A stretch of DNA of 64,000 nucleotides, from the NCBI GenBank assembly GCA_036226585.1, contig CP108997.1, positions 4,588,001-4,652,000 of the forward strand, in the 5' to 3' direction. Position 1 is the first letter of the stretch, and each line of letters starts with the position of its first letter. Source of the stretch: Streptomyces sp. NBC_00708 (GTDB lineage: Bacteria > Actinomycetota > Actinomycetes > Streptomycetales > Streptomycetaceae). Below, piece after piece: positions 52,546 through 62,279 of this stretch. Both the position numbers and the translations under genes were made by a program. The notes below the pieces were generated by a model. It did no database searches, had not been told where the DNA came from, and saw only the letters and a program-made list of their open reading frames with translations.

Positions 52546-52917
52546 GTGCTGCAACTGCCGCATCAGCCCCTGCAGGTCGCCGCCGTTCCCCCGCAGCGGG
52601 TCCCCGCTCGGGAGGACCAGGCCGGCCCCTGGCACTCGGAGGCGGTGTGCCGCCGGGACGAAGCCGGGTTGTTCTTCGCCCCGTCGAAGGAGCCGACCGC
52701 TGCCCGGCTCTCGCGCGAGGAGTCCGCGAAGCGGGTCTGCGCGCGCTGTCCCGTGATGGTGGAGTGCCGCGAGCACGCCCTGATGCAGCCCGAGCCGTAC
52801 GGGGTGTGGGGCGGTCTCACGGCCGCCGAGCGCCGCGTCGCGCTCGCCCGGCGCAGGCGGCGCGAGGCGGAGCTGAAGGCCTCGGGCGCGACCGGCCGGA
52901 TCGCGGCGGCGGGCTGA
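52546..52917 (+). CDS. wblE: WhiB-family iron-sulfur transcription factor, WblE-like
   Basis: A 123-residue WhiB protein. The four cluster-ligand Cys are C35, C65, C68 and C74 (spacing C-x29-C-x2-C-x5-C), followed by the beta-turn YGVWGGLTAAER and a basic DNA-binding C-terminus (RRRRREAELKASG). The N-terminus of about 30 residues is longer than the minimal family. It sits next to glpX as wblE does in S. coelicolor by my recollection. WblE-type proteins are linked to redox and growth control. GTG 52546 has CAGGAG upstream. Confidence 0.92.
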   Translation: MLQLPHQPLQVAAVPPQRVPAREDQAGPWHSEAVCRRDEAGLFFAPSKEPTAARLSREESAKRVCARCPVMVECREHALMQPEPYGVWGGLTAAERRVALARRRRREAELKASGATGRIAAAG

Positions 52918-52945
52918 CCGGCCGCCGGTCCCGTACGCGTACGTA

Positions 52946-52985
52946 CGAAGAGGCGCCCCCACCGCACATGGGGGGCGCCTCTTCG
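52946..52985. terminator. Terminator between wblE and glpX
   Basis: Perfect 15-bp stem (52946-52960 / 52971-52985), convergent genes on both sides. Confidence 0.85.
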
Positions 52986-53025
52986 GGCGGAAGCGCGGAC
53001 GCGGGCCGTGGGTGCGGCCCGGCCG

Positions 53026-54057
53026 TTACTTCGCGCGGTCGAAGTCGACGGCGCTGTAGGCGCGCAGCTTCGACAGCCGGTGGGTGGAGCTGATCGTCCG
53101 GATGGTGCCGGACTTGGACCGCATGACGATGGACTCGGTGGTCGCCGTCTCCGAGCGGTAGCGCACCCCGCGCATCAGCTCGCCGTCGGTGATCCCGGTC
53201 GCCACGAAGAACACGTTGTCCCCGCTGACCAGGTCGTCCGTGGACAGCACCCGGTCCAGGTCGTGCCCGGCGTCCAGCGCGCGCCGGCGTTCGGCCTCGT
53301 CCTTCGGCCAGAGCTTGCCCTGGATGACGCCGCCGAGGCACTTTATGGCGCAGGCCGAGATGATGCCCTCGGGCGTGCCGCCGATGCCCATGAGCAGGTC
53401 GACGCCGGTGCCTTCGCGGGCCGCCATGATCGACCCGGCCACGTCGCCGTCGGAGATGAACTTGATGCGGGCGCCGGTCTCCCGGATCTCCTTGACGATG
53501 CCCTCGTGGCGGGGGCGGTCCAGGATGACGACGGTGACGTCCTCGGGCGTGGAGTTCTTCGCCCGCGCGACCCGGCGGATGTTCGCCGAGACGGGGGCGT
53601 TGATGTCCACGAAGTCGGCCGCCTCCGGGCCGGTGACCAGCTTGTCCATGTAGAAGACGGCGGACGGGTCGAACATCGCGCCCCGGTCGGCGGCGGCCAG
53701 GACGGCGATCGCGTTGGGCATGCCCTTGGCGTTGAGGGTCGTGCCGTCGATCGGGTCGACGGCGATGTCGACCTCGGGCCCGGTGCCGTCCCCGACGTGC
53801 TCGCCGTTGAACAGCATGGGGGCTTCGTCCTTCTCGCCCTCACCGATGACGACGACACCGTTCATGGACACGGTGGAGACGAGGGTCCGCATGGCGTTCA
53901 CGGCGGCACCGTCGGCCCCGATCTTGTCCCCGCGGCCGACCCAGCGCCCGGCGGCCATGGCGGCGGCCTCGGTGACCCGGACCAGCTCCAGGGCGAGGTT
54001 GCGGTCGGGGGCCTCCGGGGAGACCTCGAGCTGGGACGGCAGATGATGCTCGGACAT
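53026..54057 (-). CDS. glpX: Fructose-1,6-bisphosphatase, class II
   Basis: A 343-residue GlpX-type FBPase of gluconeogenesis. Metal and substrate motifs: [66 protein letters not shown] (lithium-sensitive phosphatase-type DPIDGT), [21 protein letters not shown]. No class I FBPase is visible in the window. ATG 54057 has GAAAGG 11 nt upstream. It is divergent from DUF4245. Confidence 0.96.
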   Translation of the reverse strand: MSEHHLPSQLEVSPEAPDRNLALELVRVTEAAAMAAGRWVGRGDKIGADGAAVNAMRTLVSTVSMNGVVVIGEGEKDEAPMLFNGEHVGDGTGPEVDIAVDPIDGTTLNAKGMPNAIAVLAAADRGAMFDPSAVFYMDKLVTGPEAADFVDINAPVSANIRRVARAKNSTPEDVTVVILDRPRHEGIVKEIRETGARIKFISDGDVAGSIMAAREGTGVDLLMGIGGTPEGIISACAIKCLGGVIQGKLWPKDEAERRRALDAGHDLDRVLSTDDLVSGDNVFFVATGITDGELMRGVRYRSETATTESIVMRSKSGTIRTISSTHRLSKLRAYSAVDFDRAK

Positions 54058-54107
54058 CGGAGCGCACCTTTCTGTACGACGACGACCGGATGAGGGTGAT
54101 CTGACTC

Positions 54108-54123
54108 TATCGCCAGGTCGATA
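54108..54123. promoter_or_regulatory. TATCG-N6-CGATA inverted repeat upstream of glpX
   Basis: 5-bp arms (54108-54112 / 54119-54123), about 50 bp upstream of the glpX start in the glpX/DUF4245 divergent gap. The left half, CTATCGC, also occurs in the palindrome at 51667. Confidence 0.35.
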
Positions 54124-54200
54124 AAATGAGCAGACCGGGTCACGTTTGAGCGGGGCGGCCCCCGGTGAGGCCTCTCAGGGGCTGATGCGACGATGGACCC

Positions 54201-54719
54201 GTGGCAAGCAAGCGAGGCAAGCAGACCGTCCGGGACATGATCCTGTCGTTGTTGGCGATCGCCGCCGTGGCGGGTGTCGTCTACATCTTCATCCCGCACG
54301 ACGACAAGGCCGATCCGATCAAGGCGGTCGACTACCGCGTCGAACTCCTGACCGCGCGGCGTGCGGCCCCGTACCCGGTGGCGGCCCCCGAGGGCCTGCC
54401 CGCGGGCTGGAAGCCGACCTCGGTCACGTACAGCCGGGACAAGGGCAACAGCTGGCACCTGGGCTTCCTCGCCCCGGACGGCGGGTATGTCGCGGTGGAG
54501 CAGTCCACGTCCCCCTCGAAGCTCTACGTCGACCAGGTGAGCCAGCAGGCCGAGAACACCGGGCGCACGCAGGAGGTCGGCGGGCAGACCTGGCAGCGCT
54601 GGGAGGGCTCGAAGTACGACGCGCTGGTGCGCGAGGAGAAGGGCGCGACGACGGTCGTGACCGGCTCGGCCCCGGCGAAGCGGCTGGCGGAGATGGCGGC
54701 GGCGCTCAGGACGTCCTGA
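54201..54719 (+). CDS. DUF4245 family membrane-anchored protein
   Basis: A 172-residue protein with an N-terminal membrane anchor (MILSLLAIAAVAGVVYIFIP, residues 13-32) and an extracellular DUF4245 domain (VDYRVELLTARRAAPYPVAAPEGLPAGWKPTSVTY, then TWQRWEGSKYDALVREE). The function is unknown; the family is conserved beside glpX in actinobacteria. GTG 54201 has no ribosome-binding site, and GACGAT 6 nt upstream could be a -10. After the stop come three 13-bp repeats and a terminator. Confidence 0.85.
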   Translation: MASKRGKQTVRDMILSLLAIAAVAGVVYIFIPHDDKADPIKAVDYRVELLTARRAAPYPVAAPEGLPAGWKPTSVTYSRDKGNSWHLGFLAPDGGYVAVEQSTSPSKLYVDQVSQQAENTGRTQEVGGQTWQRWEGSKYDALVREEKGATTVVTGSAPAKRLAEMAAALRTS

Positions 54720-54729
54720 CCTCCCGACG

Positions 54730-54768
54730 CCGCGTACGGATGCCGCGTACCGATACCGCGTACGGACA
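54730..54768. repeat. Three 13-bp tandem repeats
   Basis: Units CCGCGTACGGATG (54730-54742), CCGCGTACCGATA (54743-54755) and CCGCGTACGGACA (54756-54768), between the DUF4245 stop and its terminator, with the third unit running into the terminator stem. Confidence 0.85.
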
Positions 54769-54811
54769 CGGGGAAGGCCCCGGAGCGAGTGCTCCGGGGC
54801 CTTCCCCGTGT
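54766..54811. terminator. Bidirectional terminator between DUF4245 and nitroreductase genes
   Basis: Perfect 21-bp stem (54766-54786 / 54791-54811) with tetraloop GAGT, the second longest perfect stem noted in this window. Confidence 0.88.
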
Positions 54812-54833
54812 TCACCGTTCAGAAGGCGGTGGC

Positions 54834-55424
54834 TCAGACGGTCGTGACGACCTCGTCGTACGCGAGACGCGGCGAGCGCGGGAACCAGGCGTCCTCGCCC
54901 GGCTTGCCGATGTTGACGACCATCAGCACGTTGTGGTCGCCGTCCAGGAACTCCTTCTCGATGCCCGCGGCGTCGTAGCCGGTCATCGGGCCGGCGGCCA
55001 GGCCGGCGGCGCGGACGCCGATGATGAAGTACGCGGCCTGGAGGGCGGCGTTCAGCGAGGCGGCCGACTCACGGACCGGGCGCTCCGAGAAGAACATGTC
55101 CTTGGCCTGCGGGAAGTGCGGCAGCAGGGCCGGCAGCTCCTCGTGGAACTCGTTGTCGGCGGCCAGGATCGCGACCAGCGGGGCGGTCGAGGTCTTGGGC
55201 TGGTTGCCCTCGGCCATGTGCTTGACGAGGCGCGCGCGGGCGTCGTCCGAACGCACCAGCACGACGCGCAGCGGCGACTGGTTGAAGGCGGTCGGGCCGA
55301 ACTTGACCAGGTCGTAGATGGCCTGGACCTGCTCGTCGGTCACCGGCTCGTCGGTGAACGTGTTGGCGGTGCGGGCCTCGCGGAAGAGGAGGTCCTGGGC
55401 GGCGGCGTCAAGGGCGAGGGACAT
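54834..55424 (-). CDS. Nitroreductase-family FMN oxidoreductase (malonic semialdehyde reductase-like)
   Basis: A 196-residue FMN protein of the RutE/HadB group. Motifs: REARTANTFTDEPV (FMN phosphate Arg), YDLVKFGPTAFNQSPLRVVLV, KDMFFSERPVRESA and a C-terminal GKPGEDAWFPRSPRL. RutE reduces malonic semialdehyde during pyrimidine breakdown; other members reduce quinones. No rut genes are adjacent. ATG 55424 has GGAAGG 9 nt upstream and is preferred to an upstream ATG at 55451. Confidence 0.88.
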   Translation of the reverse strand: MSLALDAAAQDLLFREARTANTFTDEPVTDEQVQAIYDLVKFGPTAFNQSPLRVVLVRSDDARARLVKHMAEGNQPKTSTAPLVAILAADNEFHEELPALLPHFPQAKDMFFSERPVRESAASLNAALQAAYFIIGVRAAGLAAGPMTGYDAAGIEKEFLDGDHNVLMVVNIGKPGEDAWFPRSPRLAYDEVVTTV

Positions 55425-55612
55425 CGTGGGTATTACCTTCCGGACGTACACGGGGGGATCGGGCCGCGAACACGAAGGACCGGGCCACGACGATCACCGT
55501 ACGGCGGAAGTGCGTTAACGTTCAACTAAATCGGGAGTGGGGAGACTCACGCCACAGAACCGGAATAAGGGTTACGGCCCCCACACCCCCGGTCCTGCCG
55601 CCCCGGCCCCGC

Positions 55613-55879
55613 TCAGCCGGCGTCCGCCACCGTGGAACCGGAAGGGCCTTCGCCGTCCGCAGGGCCCGCCAGCGCCGCGTCCAGCCGGGCACGGGCGCCC
55701 TCCAGCCAGTGCCGGCACACCTTCGCCAGCTCCTCGCCGCGCTCCCAGAGCGCGAGGGAGTCCTCCAGCGAGGTGCCGCCCGCCTCCAGCCGGCGTACGA
55801 CCTCGATCAGCTCGTCGCGCGCCTGCTCGTAGCCGAGCGTGCCCGTCGCGGCGGAGGCCGCCGTTCCGTCGTCCGTCAT
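55613..55879 (-). CDS. xseB: Exodeoxyribonuclease VII small subunit
   Basis: An 88-residue XseB. The conserved core LGYEQARDELIEVVRRLEAGGTSLEDSLALWERGEEL is complete. It pairs with XseA to form the single-strand DNA exonuclease VII. It lies downstream of xseA on the same strand, 68 bp apart, with its own predicted leaderless promoter. The C-terminal tail beyond residue 75 is variable. Confidence 0.95.
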   Translation of the reverse strand: MTDDGTAASAATGTLGYEQARDELIEVVRRLEAGGTSLEDSLALWERGEELAKVCRHWLEGARARLDAALAGPADGEGPSGSTVADAG

Positions 55880-55886
55880 GTGTTCC

Positions 55887-55892
55887 ACCCTA
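55887..55892 (-). promoter_or_regulatory. -10 hexamer of a predicted leaderless xseB transcript
   Basis: TAGGGT on the minus strand ends 7 nt before ATG 55879. Confidence 0.45.
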
Positions 55893-55947
55893 GGTAGAGG
55901 TATCCGTATCGGTATGTGCCGGGCCCGTACGCCCCGGGGCTCCGCCC

Positions 55948-57159
55948 CTACTCCGCGACCCGCACCGCGAACTCGCCCCCGGACACCCGGGCCCGCAGCG
56001 TCTCCCCGGCCGCGCCCGCGTCCCCGGGGTCCCGGACCACATGCCCGTCGGCGCGCTGGAGCACCGCGTAGCCGCGCTCCAGGGTCGCGGCCGGGGACAG
56101 CGCGAGGACCCGGGCCCTGGTGTGGGCCAGCTCCGAGTCCGCCCGGTCCAGCAGATGGCCCAGCACCCGGCGGGCGCGCCCGGCCAGCGCGTCGACGTCC
56201 GCCTCGCGCTCGTCCACCATCCGCCGCGGGTGCTCCATGCAGGGCCGCCCCAGTGCGTAGGCCAGGCCCCGCTCCTCCCGGTCGAGCAGCCCCCGTACCG
56301 TCCGGAGGGAGCGGTCGCGCAGCTGCCGCACCCGGTCCAGCTCCTCGCCCACGTCGGGCACGACCTTCTTCGCCGCGTCCGTCGGCGTGGAGGCCCGTAC
56401 GTCCGCGACCAGGTCGAGCAGCGGGGAGTCCGGCTCGTGCCCGATCGCCGAGACCACCGGCGTGCGGCAGGCCGCGACCGTACGGATCAGCTCCTCGTCC
56501 GAGAACGGCAGCAGGTCCTCGACGCTGCCGCCGCCGCGCGCCACGACGATCACGTCCACGTCCGGGATGCCGTCCAGCTCCTTGACCGCCCGCACCACCT
56601 GGCTGACCGCGTGCACCCCCTGTACGGCGGTGTTGCGGACCTCGAAGCGGACGGCGGGCCACCGGCGGCGGGCGTTCTCCAGCACATCGCGCTCGGCCGC
56701 CGACGCCCGGCCGCAGACCAGGCCGATCAGCTGTGGCAGGAAGGGCAGCGGCTTCTTCCGGTCGAGGGCGAACAGGCCCTCGGACGCCAGGGACTTCTTC
56801 AGCTGCTCCAGGCGCACCAGCAGCTCACCGATGCCGACCGGCCGTATCTCCGTCGCCCGCAGCGAGAGCTGCCCCCGCGGCGCGTACCACTCCGGCTTGG
56901 CGAGCACCACGACCCGCGCGCCCTCCGAGACGACGTCCGCGATCCGGTCGAAGACCTGACGGAAGCACGTCACGCTCACCGAGATGTCGTGCGACGGGTC
57001 GCGCAGCGTCAGGAACACCACACCGGCACCCGGCCGCCGGGACAGCTGGGTGATCTGGCCCTCGACCCAGACCGCACCGAGCCGGTCGATCCAGCCGCCG
57101 ATGAGCCGCGACACGTCACCGACGGGCAGCGGCGCTTCCGGAGAAGTGTTCAGAGCCAT
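55948..57159 (-). CDS. xseA: Exodeoxyribonuclease VII large subunit
   Basis: A 403-residue XseA. An N-terminal OB fold (about 15-110, [35 protein letters not shown]) precedes the catalytic domain (about 115-320, with [49 protein letters not shown] and [28 protein letters not shown]), a coiled-coil and a C-terminal segment. It degrades single-stranded DNA in repair. ATG 57159 has no ribosome-binding site but a -10 hexamer 7 nt upstream. Confidence 0.96.
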   Translation of the reverse strand: MALNTSPEAPLPVGDVSRLIGGWIDRLGAVWVEGQITQLSRRPGAGVVFLTLRDPSHDISVSVTCFRQVFDRIADVVSEGARVVVLAKPEWYAPRGQLSLRATEIRPVGIGELLVRLEQLKKSLASEGLFALDRKKPLPFLPQLIGLVCGRASAAERDVLENARRRWPAVRFEVRNTAVQGVHAVSQVVRAVKELDGIPDVDVIVVARGGGSVEDLLPFSDEELIRTVAACRTPVVSAIGHEPDSPLLDLVADVRASTPTDAAKKVVPDVGEELDRVRQLRDRSLRTVRGLLDREERGLAYALGRPCMEHPRRMVDEREADVDALAGRARRVLGHLLDRADSELAHTRARVLALSPAATLERGYAVLQRADGHVVRDPGDAGAAGETLRARVSGGEFAVRVAE

Positions 57160-57166
57160 GCGAGCG

Positions 57167-57172
57167 AGCGTA
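57167..57172 (-). promoter_or_regulatory. -10 hexamer of a predicted leaderless xseA transcript
   Basis: TACGCT on the minus strand ends 7 nt before ATG 57159. Confidence 0.45.
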
Positions 57173-57205
57173 ACGGCCGGGACGGACAACAGGGCCCGTC
57201 CCGGG

Positions 57206-58573
57206 TCACGGGGCCACGCCCCGCCGCCCCCGCTGCTGCACCAGCACCACCACGAGCCCCACCACCAGCCAGCAGGCGCCCACCACCTGAGCGCTCCCCG
57301 TCGCCTCCACGATCACCGCGACCAGCACCCCGGCGCCCACCACCGGCACCACCAGATGCCGCCACCAGCTCGGCTCGCCCTCCATCCGCCGCACCACGAA
57401 CCAGCCCACCACCGACGCGTGCAGCAGCACGAACGCCGTCAGCGCCCCGATGTCCACCACCGAGACGAGATGGTCGAGCCCGTCGTCGCGTCGGGCCGCC
57501 CACACCGCGGCCACCATCGTCACCACGGCGGCCAGCAGGATCGCCACCCTCGGCACCCCGGACCGCGGATCGACCCGCGACAGCAGCCCCGGCAGCCTCC
57601 GCTCACGGGCCATCGCGAACAGCAGCCGCCCCGCCGCCGCCTGCCCCGCCAGCGCCGCGAACGCCGCCCCGATCGCCTTGCTGACCGCCACCAGATCGTG
57701 CAGCCAGGTGCCCACCGCGGCGTCCACCGTGTCGTAGAACGCCGAGCCCTGCGCCCCTGGATCCGCGGTCAGCTCCGCCGAGGTCACCGGCTCCAGCAGG
57801 GCGGCGAGATACGCCTGCGCCACGAACAGCGCGCCCGCGAGCACCAGGCAGAACAGCACCGCCCGCGCCACCTGCGCCGAGCCGCCCGTCACCTCCTCCG
57901 CGAACGAGGCGATGGCGTCGAACCCCAGGTACGAGAGCACCGCCACGGACACCGCGCCCAGCACCGCCGTCGCGGAGAACCCGGAATCCCCGGTGAGCGG
58001 GGTCAGCCAGCCGCGCTGCGCCCCGTCCCGTACGAGCACCACCACGGCCGACACCACGAACACCAGCAGCACCACGATCTCCATCGCCAGCACCGCGAAG
58101 CCGACCCGGGCGGCGGCGCGCACGCCCCACAGGTTGAGCAGTGTCGTCAGGACGACCGCGAGCGCCGTCCACACCCACCGCGAGACCTCGGGGACCAGCG
58201 AGTTCATCGCGATCCCGGAGAAGAGGTACGCCACGGCCGGGATCAGCAGGTAGTCGAGCATCGCCATCCACCCGGCGATGAACCCGGGCCCCTCACCGAG
58301 CCCTTTGCGGGCGTACGCGAACACCGAACCGGCCATCGGGGCGACCCGCACCATCTGGGCGTAACTGAACGCGGTGAACGCCATCACGACGGTCGCGGCG
58401 ACGTACACCAGCGCGACCGCGCCGTCCGACTTCGCGTCGAGCGTCCCGAACACGCCGACCGGTGCCATCGGGGCGATGAACAGCAGCCCGTAGACCACCA
58501 GGTCCCGGAAGCCGAGGGTCCGCCGCAGCCGGGCCCTCTCCGTGGAGCCGGAATCCGTAGCGCTGTCGGCCAT
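57206..58573 (-). CDS. APC family amino acid permease
   Basis: A 455-residue integral membrane protein with about 12 helices of the APC superfamily. The first unwound helix motif is [39 protein letters not shown]. Helix 3 has [29 protein letters not shown], and the later [25 protein letters not shown] block is typical of the amino acid/polyamine exchangers. The substrate is unknown. ATG 58573 follows GGAGGG. It is divergent from ispH (83 bp). Confidence 0.93.
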   Translation of the reverse strand: MADSATDSGSTERARLRRTLGFRDLVVYGLLFIAPMAPVGVFGTLDAKSDGAVALVYVAATVVMAFTAFSYAQMVRVAPMAGSVFAYARKGLGEGPGFIAGWMAMLDYLLIPAVAYLFSGIAMNSLVPEVSRWVWTALAVVLTTLLNLWGVRAAARVGFAVLAMEIVVLLVFVVSAVVVLVRDGAQRGWLTPLTGDSGFSATAVLGAVSVAVLSYLGFDAIASFAEEVTGGSAQVARAVLFCLVLAGALFVAQAYLAALLEPVTSAELTADPGAQGSAFYDTVDAAVGTWLHDLVAVSKAIGAAFAALAGQAAAGRLLFAMARERRLPGLLSRVDPRSGVPRVAILLAAVVTMVAAVWAARRDDGLDHLVSVVDIGALTAFVLLHASVVGWFVVRRMEGEPSWWRHLVVPVVGAGVLVAVIVEATGSAQVVGACWLVVGLVVVLVQQRGRRGVAP

Positions 58574-58643
58574 GAGCCCTCCGTCGGTCGCGTCAAGATC
58601 AGTCTCCCGACCCGCCGCTCCCTCCGCCCGTTCGGTACGGCCT

Positions 58644-58649
58644 TACGAT
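58644..58649 (+). promoter_or_regulatory. -10 hexamer of a predicted leaderless ispH transcript
   Basis: TACGAT ends 7 nt before ATG 58657 and overlaps the alternative in-frame ATG 58648, which argues for 58657 as the real start. Confidence 0.5.
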
Positions 58650-58656
58650 GGGACGC

Positions 58657-59637
58657 ATGACTGCTACGACCCCCCGACGCGTCCTCCTCGCCGCTCCCCG
58701 TGGCTACTGCGCGGGCGTGGACCGTGCCGTGATCGCCGTGGAGAAGGCCCTGGAGCAGTACGGCTCCCCGGTCTACGTGCGCCACGAGATCGTCCACAAC
58801 AAGTACGTCGTACAGACCCTGGAGAAGAAGGGCGCGATCTTCGTCGAGGAGACGGCGGAGGTCCCCGAGGGCTCGATCGTGATGTTCTCCGCGCACGGCG
58901 TCGCCCCGACCGTGCACCAGGAGGCGGCCGAGCGGAAGCTCGCCACGATCGACGCGACCTGCCCGCTCGTCACCAAGGTCCACAAGGAGGCCGTCCGCTT
59001 CGCGCAGGACGACTTCGACATCCTCCTGATCGGCCACGAGGGCCACGAGGAGGTCATCGGCACCTCCGGCGAGGCCCCCGACCACATCACGCTGGTCGAC
59101 GGCCCCGAGGATGTCGAGAACGTCGAGGTGCGCGACCCGTCCAAGGTCGTCTGGCTCTCCCAGACCACGCTCTCGGTCGACGAGACCATGGAGACGGTCG
59201 GCGCGCTCAAGGAGAAGTTCCCGCTGCTGATCTCGCCGCCGAGCGACGACATCTGCTACGCCACGCAGAACCGCCAGATCGCCGTGAAGCAGATGGGTGC
59301 CGACGCGGACCTGGTGATCGTCGTCGGCTCGAAGAACTCCTCCAACTCCGTCCGCCTGGTCGAGGTCGCCCTCGGCGCCGGTGCCGGTGCCTCCCACCTG
59401 GTCGACGGCGCCGACGAGATCGACGAGGCCTGGCTCGATGGCGTCTCCACGGTCGGCGTCACCTCCGGCGCCTCCGTGCCTGAGGTGCTGGTCGACGGCG
59501 TGCTGGCGTGGCTGGCCGAGCGGGGTTTCGAGGACGTCGAGATCGTGAAGGCGGCCGAGGAGTCGATCGTCTTCTCGCTGCCCAAGGAGCTGCGCCGCGA
59601 CCTGCGCGCGGAGGCGGCGGCCCTGAAGGGCGAGTAG
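58657..59637 (+). CDS. ispH: 4-hydroxy-3-methylbut-2-enyl diphosphate reductase
   Basis: A 326-residue IspH (LytB), last step of the MEP pathway, giving IPP and DMAPP from HMBPP. The [4Fe-4S] Cys are C18 ([12 protein letters not shown]), C102 (IDATCPLV) and C200 ([11 protein letters not shown]). Glu in [11 protein letters not shown] region and TQNRQ complete the active site. It supplies the isoprenoid building blocks used by uppS at 24644. ATG 58657 is chosen from the promoter; ATG 58648 is the alternative. Confidence 0.97.
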   Translation: MTATTPRRVLLAAPRGYCAGVDRAVIAVEKALEQYGSPVYVRHEIVHNKYVVQTLEKKGAIFVEETAEVPEGSIVMFSAHGVAPTVHQEAAERKLATIDATCPLVTKVHKEAVRFAQDDFDILLIGHEGHEEVIGTSGEAPDHITLVDGPEDVENVEVRDPSKVVWLSQTTLSVDETMETVGALKEKFPLLISPPSDDICYATQNRQIAVKQMGADADLVIVVGSKNSSNSVRLVEVALGAGAGASHLVDGADEIDEAWLDGVSTVGVTSGASVPEVLVDGVLAWLAERGFEDVEIVKAAEESIVFSLPKELRRDLRAEAAALKGE

Positions 59638-59685
59638 CGGACACCTTCGGGTGCCGTTCCGGGAGTGAGCGCGCGCCGGTGCCCG

Positions 59686-59691
59686 TACCGT
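59686..59691 (+). promoter_or_regulatory. -10 hexamer of a predicted leaderless ppgK transcript
   Basis: TACCGT ends 7 nt before ATG 59699; no ribosome-binding site is present. Confidence 0.5.
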
Positions 59692-59698
59692 GGATCAC

Positions 59699-60445
59699 AT
59701 GGAGATCTTCGGCGTGGACATCGGCGGATCCGGGATCAAGGGTGCTCCCGTGGACCTGGACCGCGGAGACCTGGCGCAGGAGCGCCACAAGGTACTGACA
59801 CCGCACCCGGCGACGCCCGAGGACGTGGCCGGGTGCGTGGCCGAGGTCGTCGGCCACTTCGACTGGAAGGGCCCGGTGGGGATCACCTTCCCGGGCGTCG
59901 TCACGGACGGCCTCACCCGCACCGCGGCCAACGTCGACAAGGGCTGGATCGACCAGGACGCCCGCACCCTGCTCGGCGACAGGCTGGGCCTCCCGGTCAC
60001 CGTGCTCAACGACGCGGACGCGGCGGGCATCGCCGAGATGACGTTCGGCGCGGGCCGGGGCCGCAAGGGCACCGTGATCATGCTGACGCTCGGTACGGGG
60101 ATCGGCAGCGCCCTCTTCGTCGACGGCACGCTCGTACCGAACACGGAGCTCGGCCACCTGGAGCTGAACGGTCACGACGCGGAGAAGCACGCGTCCACCA
60201 AGGCCAAGGAGGACGAGGACCTGGGCTGGCACCACTGGGCCCGCCGGGTGCAGAAGTACCTGGCCCATGTGGAGATGCTGTTCTCGCCCGAGCTGTTCAT
60301 CATCGGCGGCGGCATCAGCCGCAAGGCCGACAAGTTCCTGCCGCTCATCGAGCACGTACGGGCCGAGATGGTCCCGGCGGAGCTCCAGAACAACGCGGGG
60401 ATCGTGGGCGCGGCGATGGCCGCGAAGGCGGCGGCTTCGGACTGA
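59699..60445 (+). CDS. ppgK: Polyphosphate glucokinase
   Basis: A 248-residue ROK-family glucokinase of the polyphosphate type: IFGVDIGGSGIKGAPVDL at the phosphate loop, VTVLNDADAAGIAEMTFG with the catalytic Asp, GTVIMLTLGTGIGSALFVDG, and the family-specific NTELGHLELNG. PpgK phosphorylates glucose with polyphosphate or ATP. The next gene converges with only 4 bp between stops. Confidence 0.95.
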   Translation: MEIFGVDIGGSGIKGAPVDLDRGDLAQERHKVLTPHPATPEDVAGCVAEVVGHFDWKGPVGITFPGVVTDGLTRTAANVDKGWIDQDARTLLGDRLGLPVTVLNDADAAGIAEMTFGAGRGRKGTVIMLTLGTGIGSALFVDGTLVPNTELGHLELNGHDAEKHASTKAKEDEDLGWHHWARRVQKYLAHVEMLFSPELFIIGGGISRKADKFLPLIEHVRAEMVPAELQNNAGIVGAAMAAKAAASD

Positions 60446-60449
60446 CGGC

Positions 60450-61106
60450 TCAGCGCTGGGACGTCCGGCGGGCGGCCCGTCCGGCCGGGCGGGCCGCAGC
60501 CGACGGCGACGGTCCGGCGGCGGCCGGCCGCGCGGTGTGCGCGGCCAGCATCATGCGCCGCTGCCGGGCCCGCATCAGCCGCACCTTGCGTACGGAGGCG
60601 ATGAGGCCGGCGACGAGGGTGCCGCCGTACAGCCAGCCGGCGTGCACGGCGAGCGCGGTGACCACGGCCATCGTCCGGCCGCCGAGGCCGCCGGTGCCGC
60701 CCGCGATGGGGGCGATGCCGACCGCGAAGGCGATGGGCACGCTGATCGGCGCCGTCACCAGGTCCGCCGGCCGTACCCAGAGCGCGGTCAGCGCGCTGAC
60801 CGGCAGGAACAGTACGCCGAACACGACGGCGGAGTCGTCGAACAGCACCCCGTCCACGCAGCCGATCAGGAACATCGCGGCGGCCGCGAAGAGCCCGGCG
60901 CCGATGCCGGTGAGCCGGGGGTTGGGCAGCCGGCGCAGGGCGAGCACCGCGGGCGACGCCGGCCGCCCGGCGGGCGCGCTCATCACCCGGTGACCGAGGG
61001 CCCCCGGGCCGTCGGCCTTCCTGGCTCCCCCGGCCGCACCCAGCGGGGACAGCGGGGTCTGCCGGGTCTGCCTGCGCTGCGGGGGACGTGTCCTGTGCTG
61101 CTCCAC
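60450..61106 (-). CDS. DUF6542-like membrane protein
   Basis: A 218-residue protein. A polar N-terminus of about 65 residues is followed by four hydrophobic segments (LTGIGAGLFAAAAMFLIGCV; VVFGVLFLPVSALTALWV; ITAPISVPIAFAVGIAPI-type; MAVVTALAVHAGWLYGGTLVAGL) and a basic C-terminus. The family assignment is from memory of Streptomyces DUF6542 proteins; function unknown. GTG 61106 is the likely start although no ribosome-binding site is clear. Confidence 0.7.
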   Translation of the reverse strand: MEQHRTRPPQRRQTRQTPLSPLGAAGGARKADGPGALGHRVMSAPAGRPASPAVLALRRLPNPRLTGIGAGLFAAAAMFLIGCVDGVLFDDSAVVFGVLFLPVSALTALWVRPADLVTAPISVPIAFAVGIAPIAGGTGGLGGRTMAVVTALAVHAGWLYGGTLVAGLIASVRKVRLMRARQRRMMLAAHTARPAAAGPSPSAAARPAGRAARRTSQR

Positions 61107-61223
61107 CGGGACAACGTAGGTCGCCGGGGGCCGGGAACCAGGTGCGGGACACGCGCTTTGGCCGAGCTTGGCGATGAGTTCGATGCCACACGGCGCAACG
61201 GGAACCGGATCGGGGCGGCCGCT

Positions 61224-61229
61224 TAGACT
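61224..61229 (+). promoter_or_regulatory. -10 hexamer of a predicted leaderless AraC-regulator transcript
   Basis: TAGACT ends 7 nt before ATG 61237; no ribosome-binding site is present. Confidence 0.5.
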
Positions 61230-61236
61230 CGCTCGT

Positions 61237-62127
61237 ATGGTCCGGTCGTCGTCCCGTGGTGAGCTGAACCCGGGGCTGTGGCGGCGCGAGGCGGGCACGG
61301 TGATGCGGCGGGCCGGGGCGCTCCCGGAGCGGGCGACGGCCTCCGGTGCCGTCGTCGCGGAGTTCCGGATCGTCCCCGCCCCCACGGAGTGGGCGCAGCA
61401 CGCGCACCGGCTGCACGAGCTGGTCTGGGTGCGCGGCGGGACGCTGACCTCGCGGGTCGGTGACCGCGTCTTCACGGTGTGCGAGGGCCACGGGCTGTGG
61501 ATGCCCGCCGAAGTGGTGCACGCGGGCCGGGCGACGGAGGGCGCGCGGTTCCACAGCGCCTTCTTCGCGCCCGACCGCACACCGTTCGCGTTCGGGGAGC
61601 CGAAGGCGATCGCGATGACCCCGTTGCTCGTATCGCTGCTGACCCATCTGTCGCGCACCGATCTCGACGAGGCGGCCCGGCTGCGGGCCGAGGCCGTCGT
61701 CTTCGACGTGATCGAGCCCTCGGAGCACGAGCTGGCGTTGCGGCTGCCCGGCGACCCCCGGATCGACGCCGTCGCCGAAGCCCTGCTGGACGATCCCGCC
61801 GACTCCCGCTCGCTGGAGGAGTGGGCGCGGTGGCTGGGGATCAGCGACCGCACGGTCACCCGCGCGTTCCGTCAGGCGACGGGGCTCTCCTTCGCCCAGT
61901 GGAGGCAGATGCTGCGGGTGCACCGGGCGCTGATGCTCCTGTCCGACGGATTCGATGTGATGTCCGTCTCCGAGTGCCTCGGGTACGCGCAGCCCAGCTC
62001 CTTCATCGCCGCCTTCCGGCGCGTCATGGGCACCACGCCCGGCGCGTTCTTCGGGGCGGCCGACTCGGTCCCCGGAGATGTCCGGAATTCCGTATCGGGT
62101 GGCGAGAACGCCGGATTGTCTGCATGA
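61237..62127 (+). CDS. AraC-family transcriptional regulator
   Basis: A 296-residue regulator. An N-terminal cupin sensor domain (about 50-130, HRLHELVWVRGGTLTSRVGDRVFTVCEGHGLWMPAEVVHAG) precedes a C-terminal AraC double HTH (about 185-275, SLEEWARWLGISDRTVTRAFRQATG, then MSVSECLGYAQPSSFIAAFRRVMGTTPGAFF). It lies directly upstream of the iron ABC genes, separated by an iron-box-like sequence. Many such pairs use the regulator to sense a ferri-siderophore; that role is inferred. Confidence 0.92.
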   Translation: MVRSSSRGELNPGLWRREAGTVMRRAGALPERATASGAVVAEFRIVPAPTEWAQHAHRLHELVWVRGGTLTSRVGDRVFTVCEGHGLWMPAEVVHAGRATEGARFHSAFFAPDRTPFAFGEPKAIAMTPLLVSLLTHLSRTDLDEAARLRAEAVVFDVIEPSEHELALRLPGDPRIDAVAEALLDDPADSRSLEEWARWLGISDRTVTRAFRQATGLSFAQWRQMLRVHRALMLLSDGFDVMSVSECLGYAQPSSFIAAFRRVMGTTPGAFFGAADSVPGDVRNSVSGGENAGLSA

Positions 62128-62151
62128 CAAGCGGAATATAGTCTTCTTCGA

Positions 62152-62170
62152 GTTAGGTAACCCTTAGTTG
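62152..62170. promoter_or_regulatory. DtxR/IdeR-type iron box candidate
   Basis: TTAGGTAACCCTTAGTTGT matches the actinobacterial iron-box consensus at about 12 of 19 positions, the left half best. It is in the AT-rich gap between the AraC gene and the siderophore ABC ATPase, where iron-dependent repression would be expected. Confidence 0.4.
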
Positions 62171-62279
62171 TTGCTCGCCGTGCACGGTGCTGCCCGCGTG
62201 CGGGAGAGCGTGCGGCCCGGCCGATGAAGACCGGGCGGGGTGCCGCACTCCGCACCCCTCCGATCACCCGGACCTCCTC

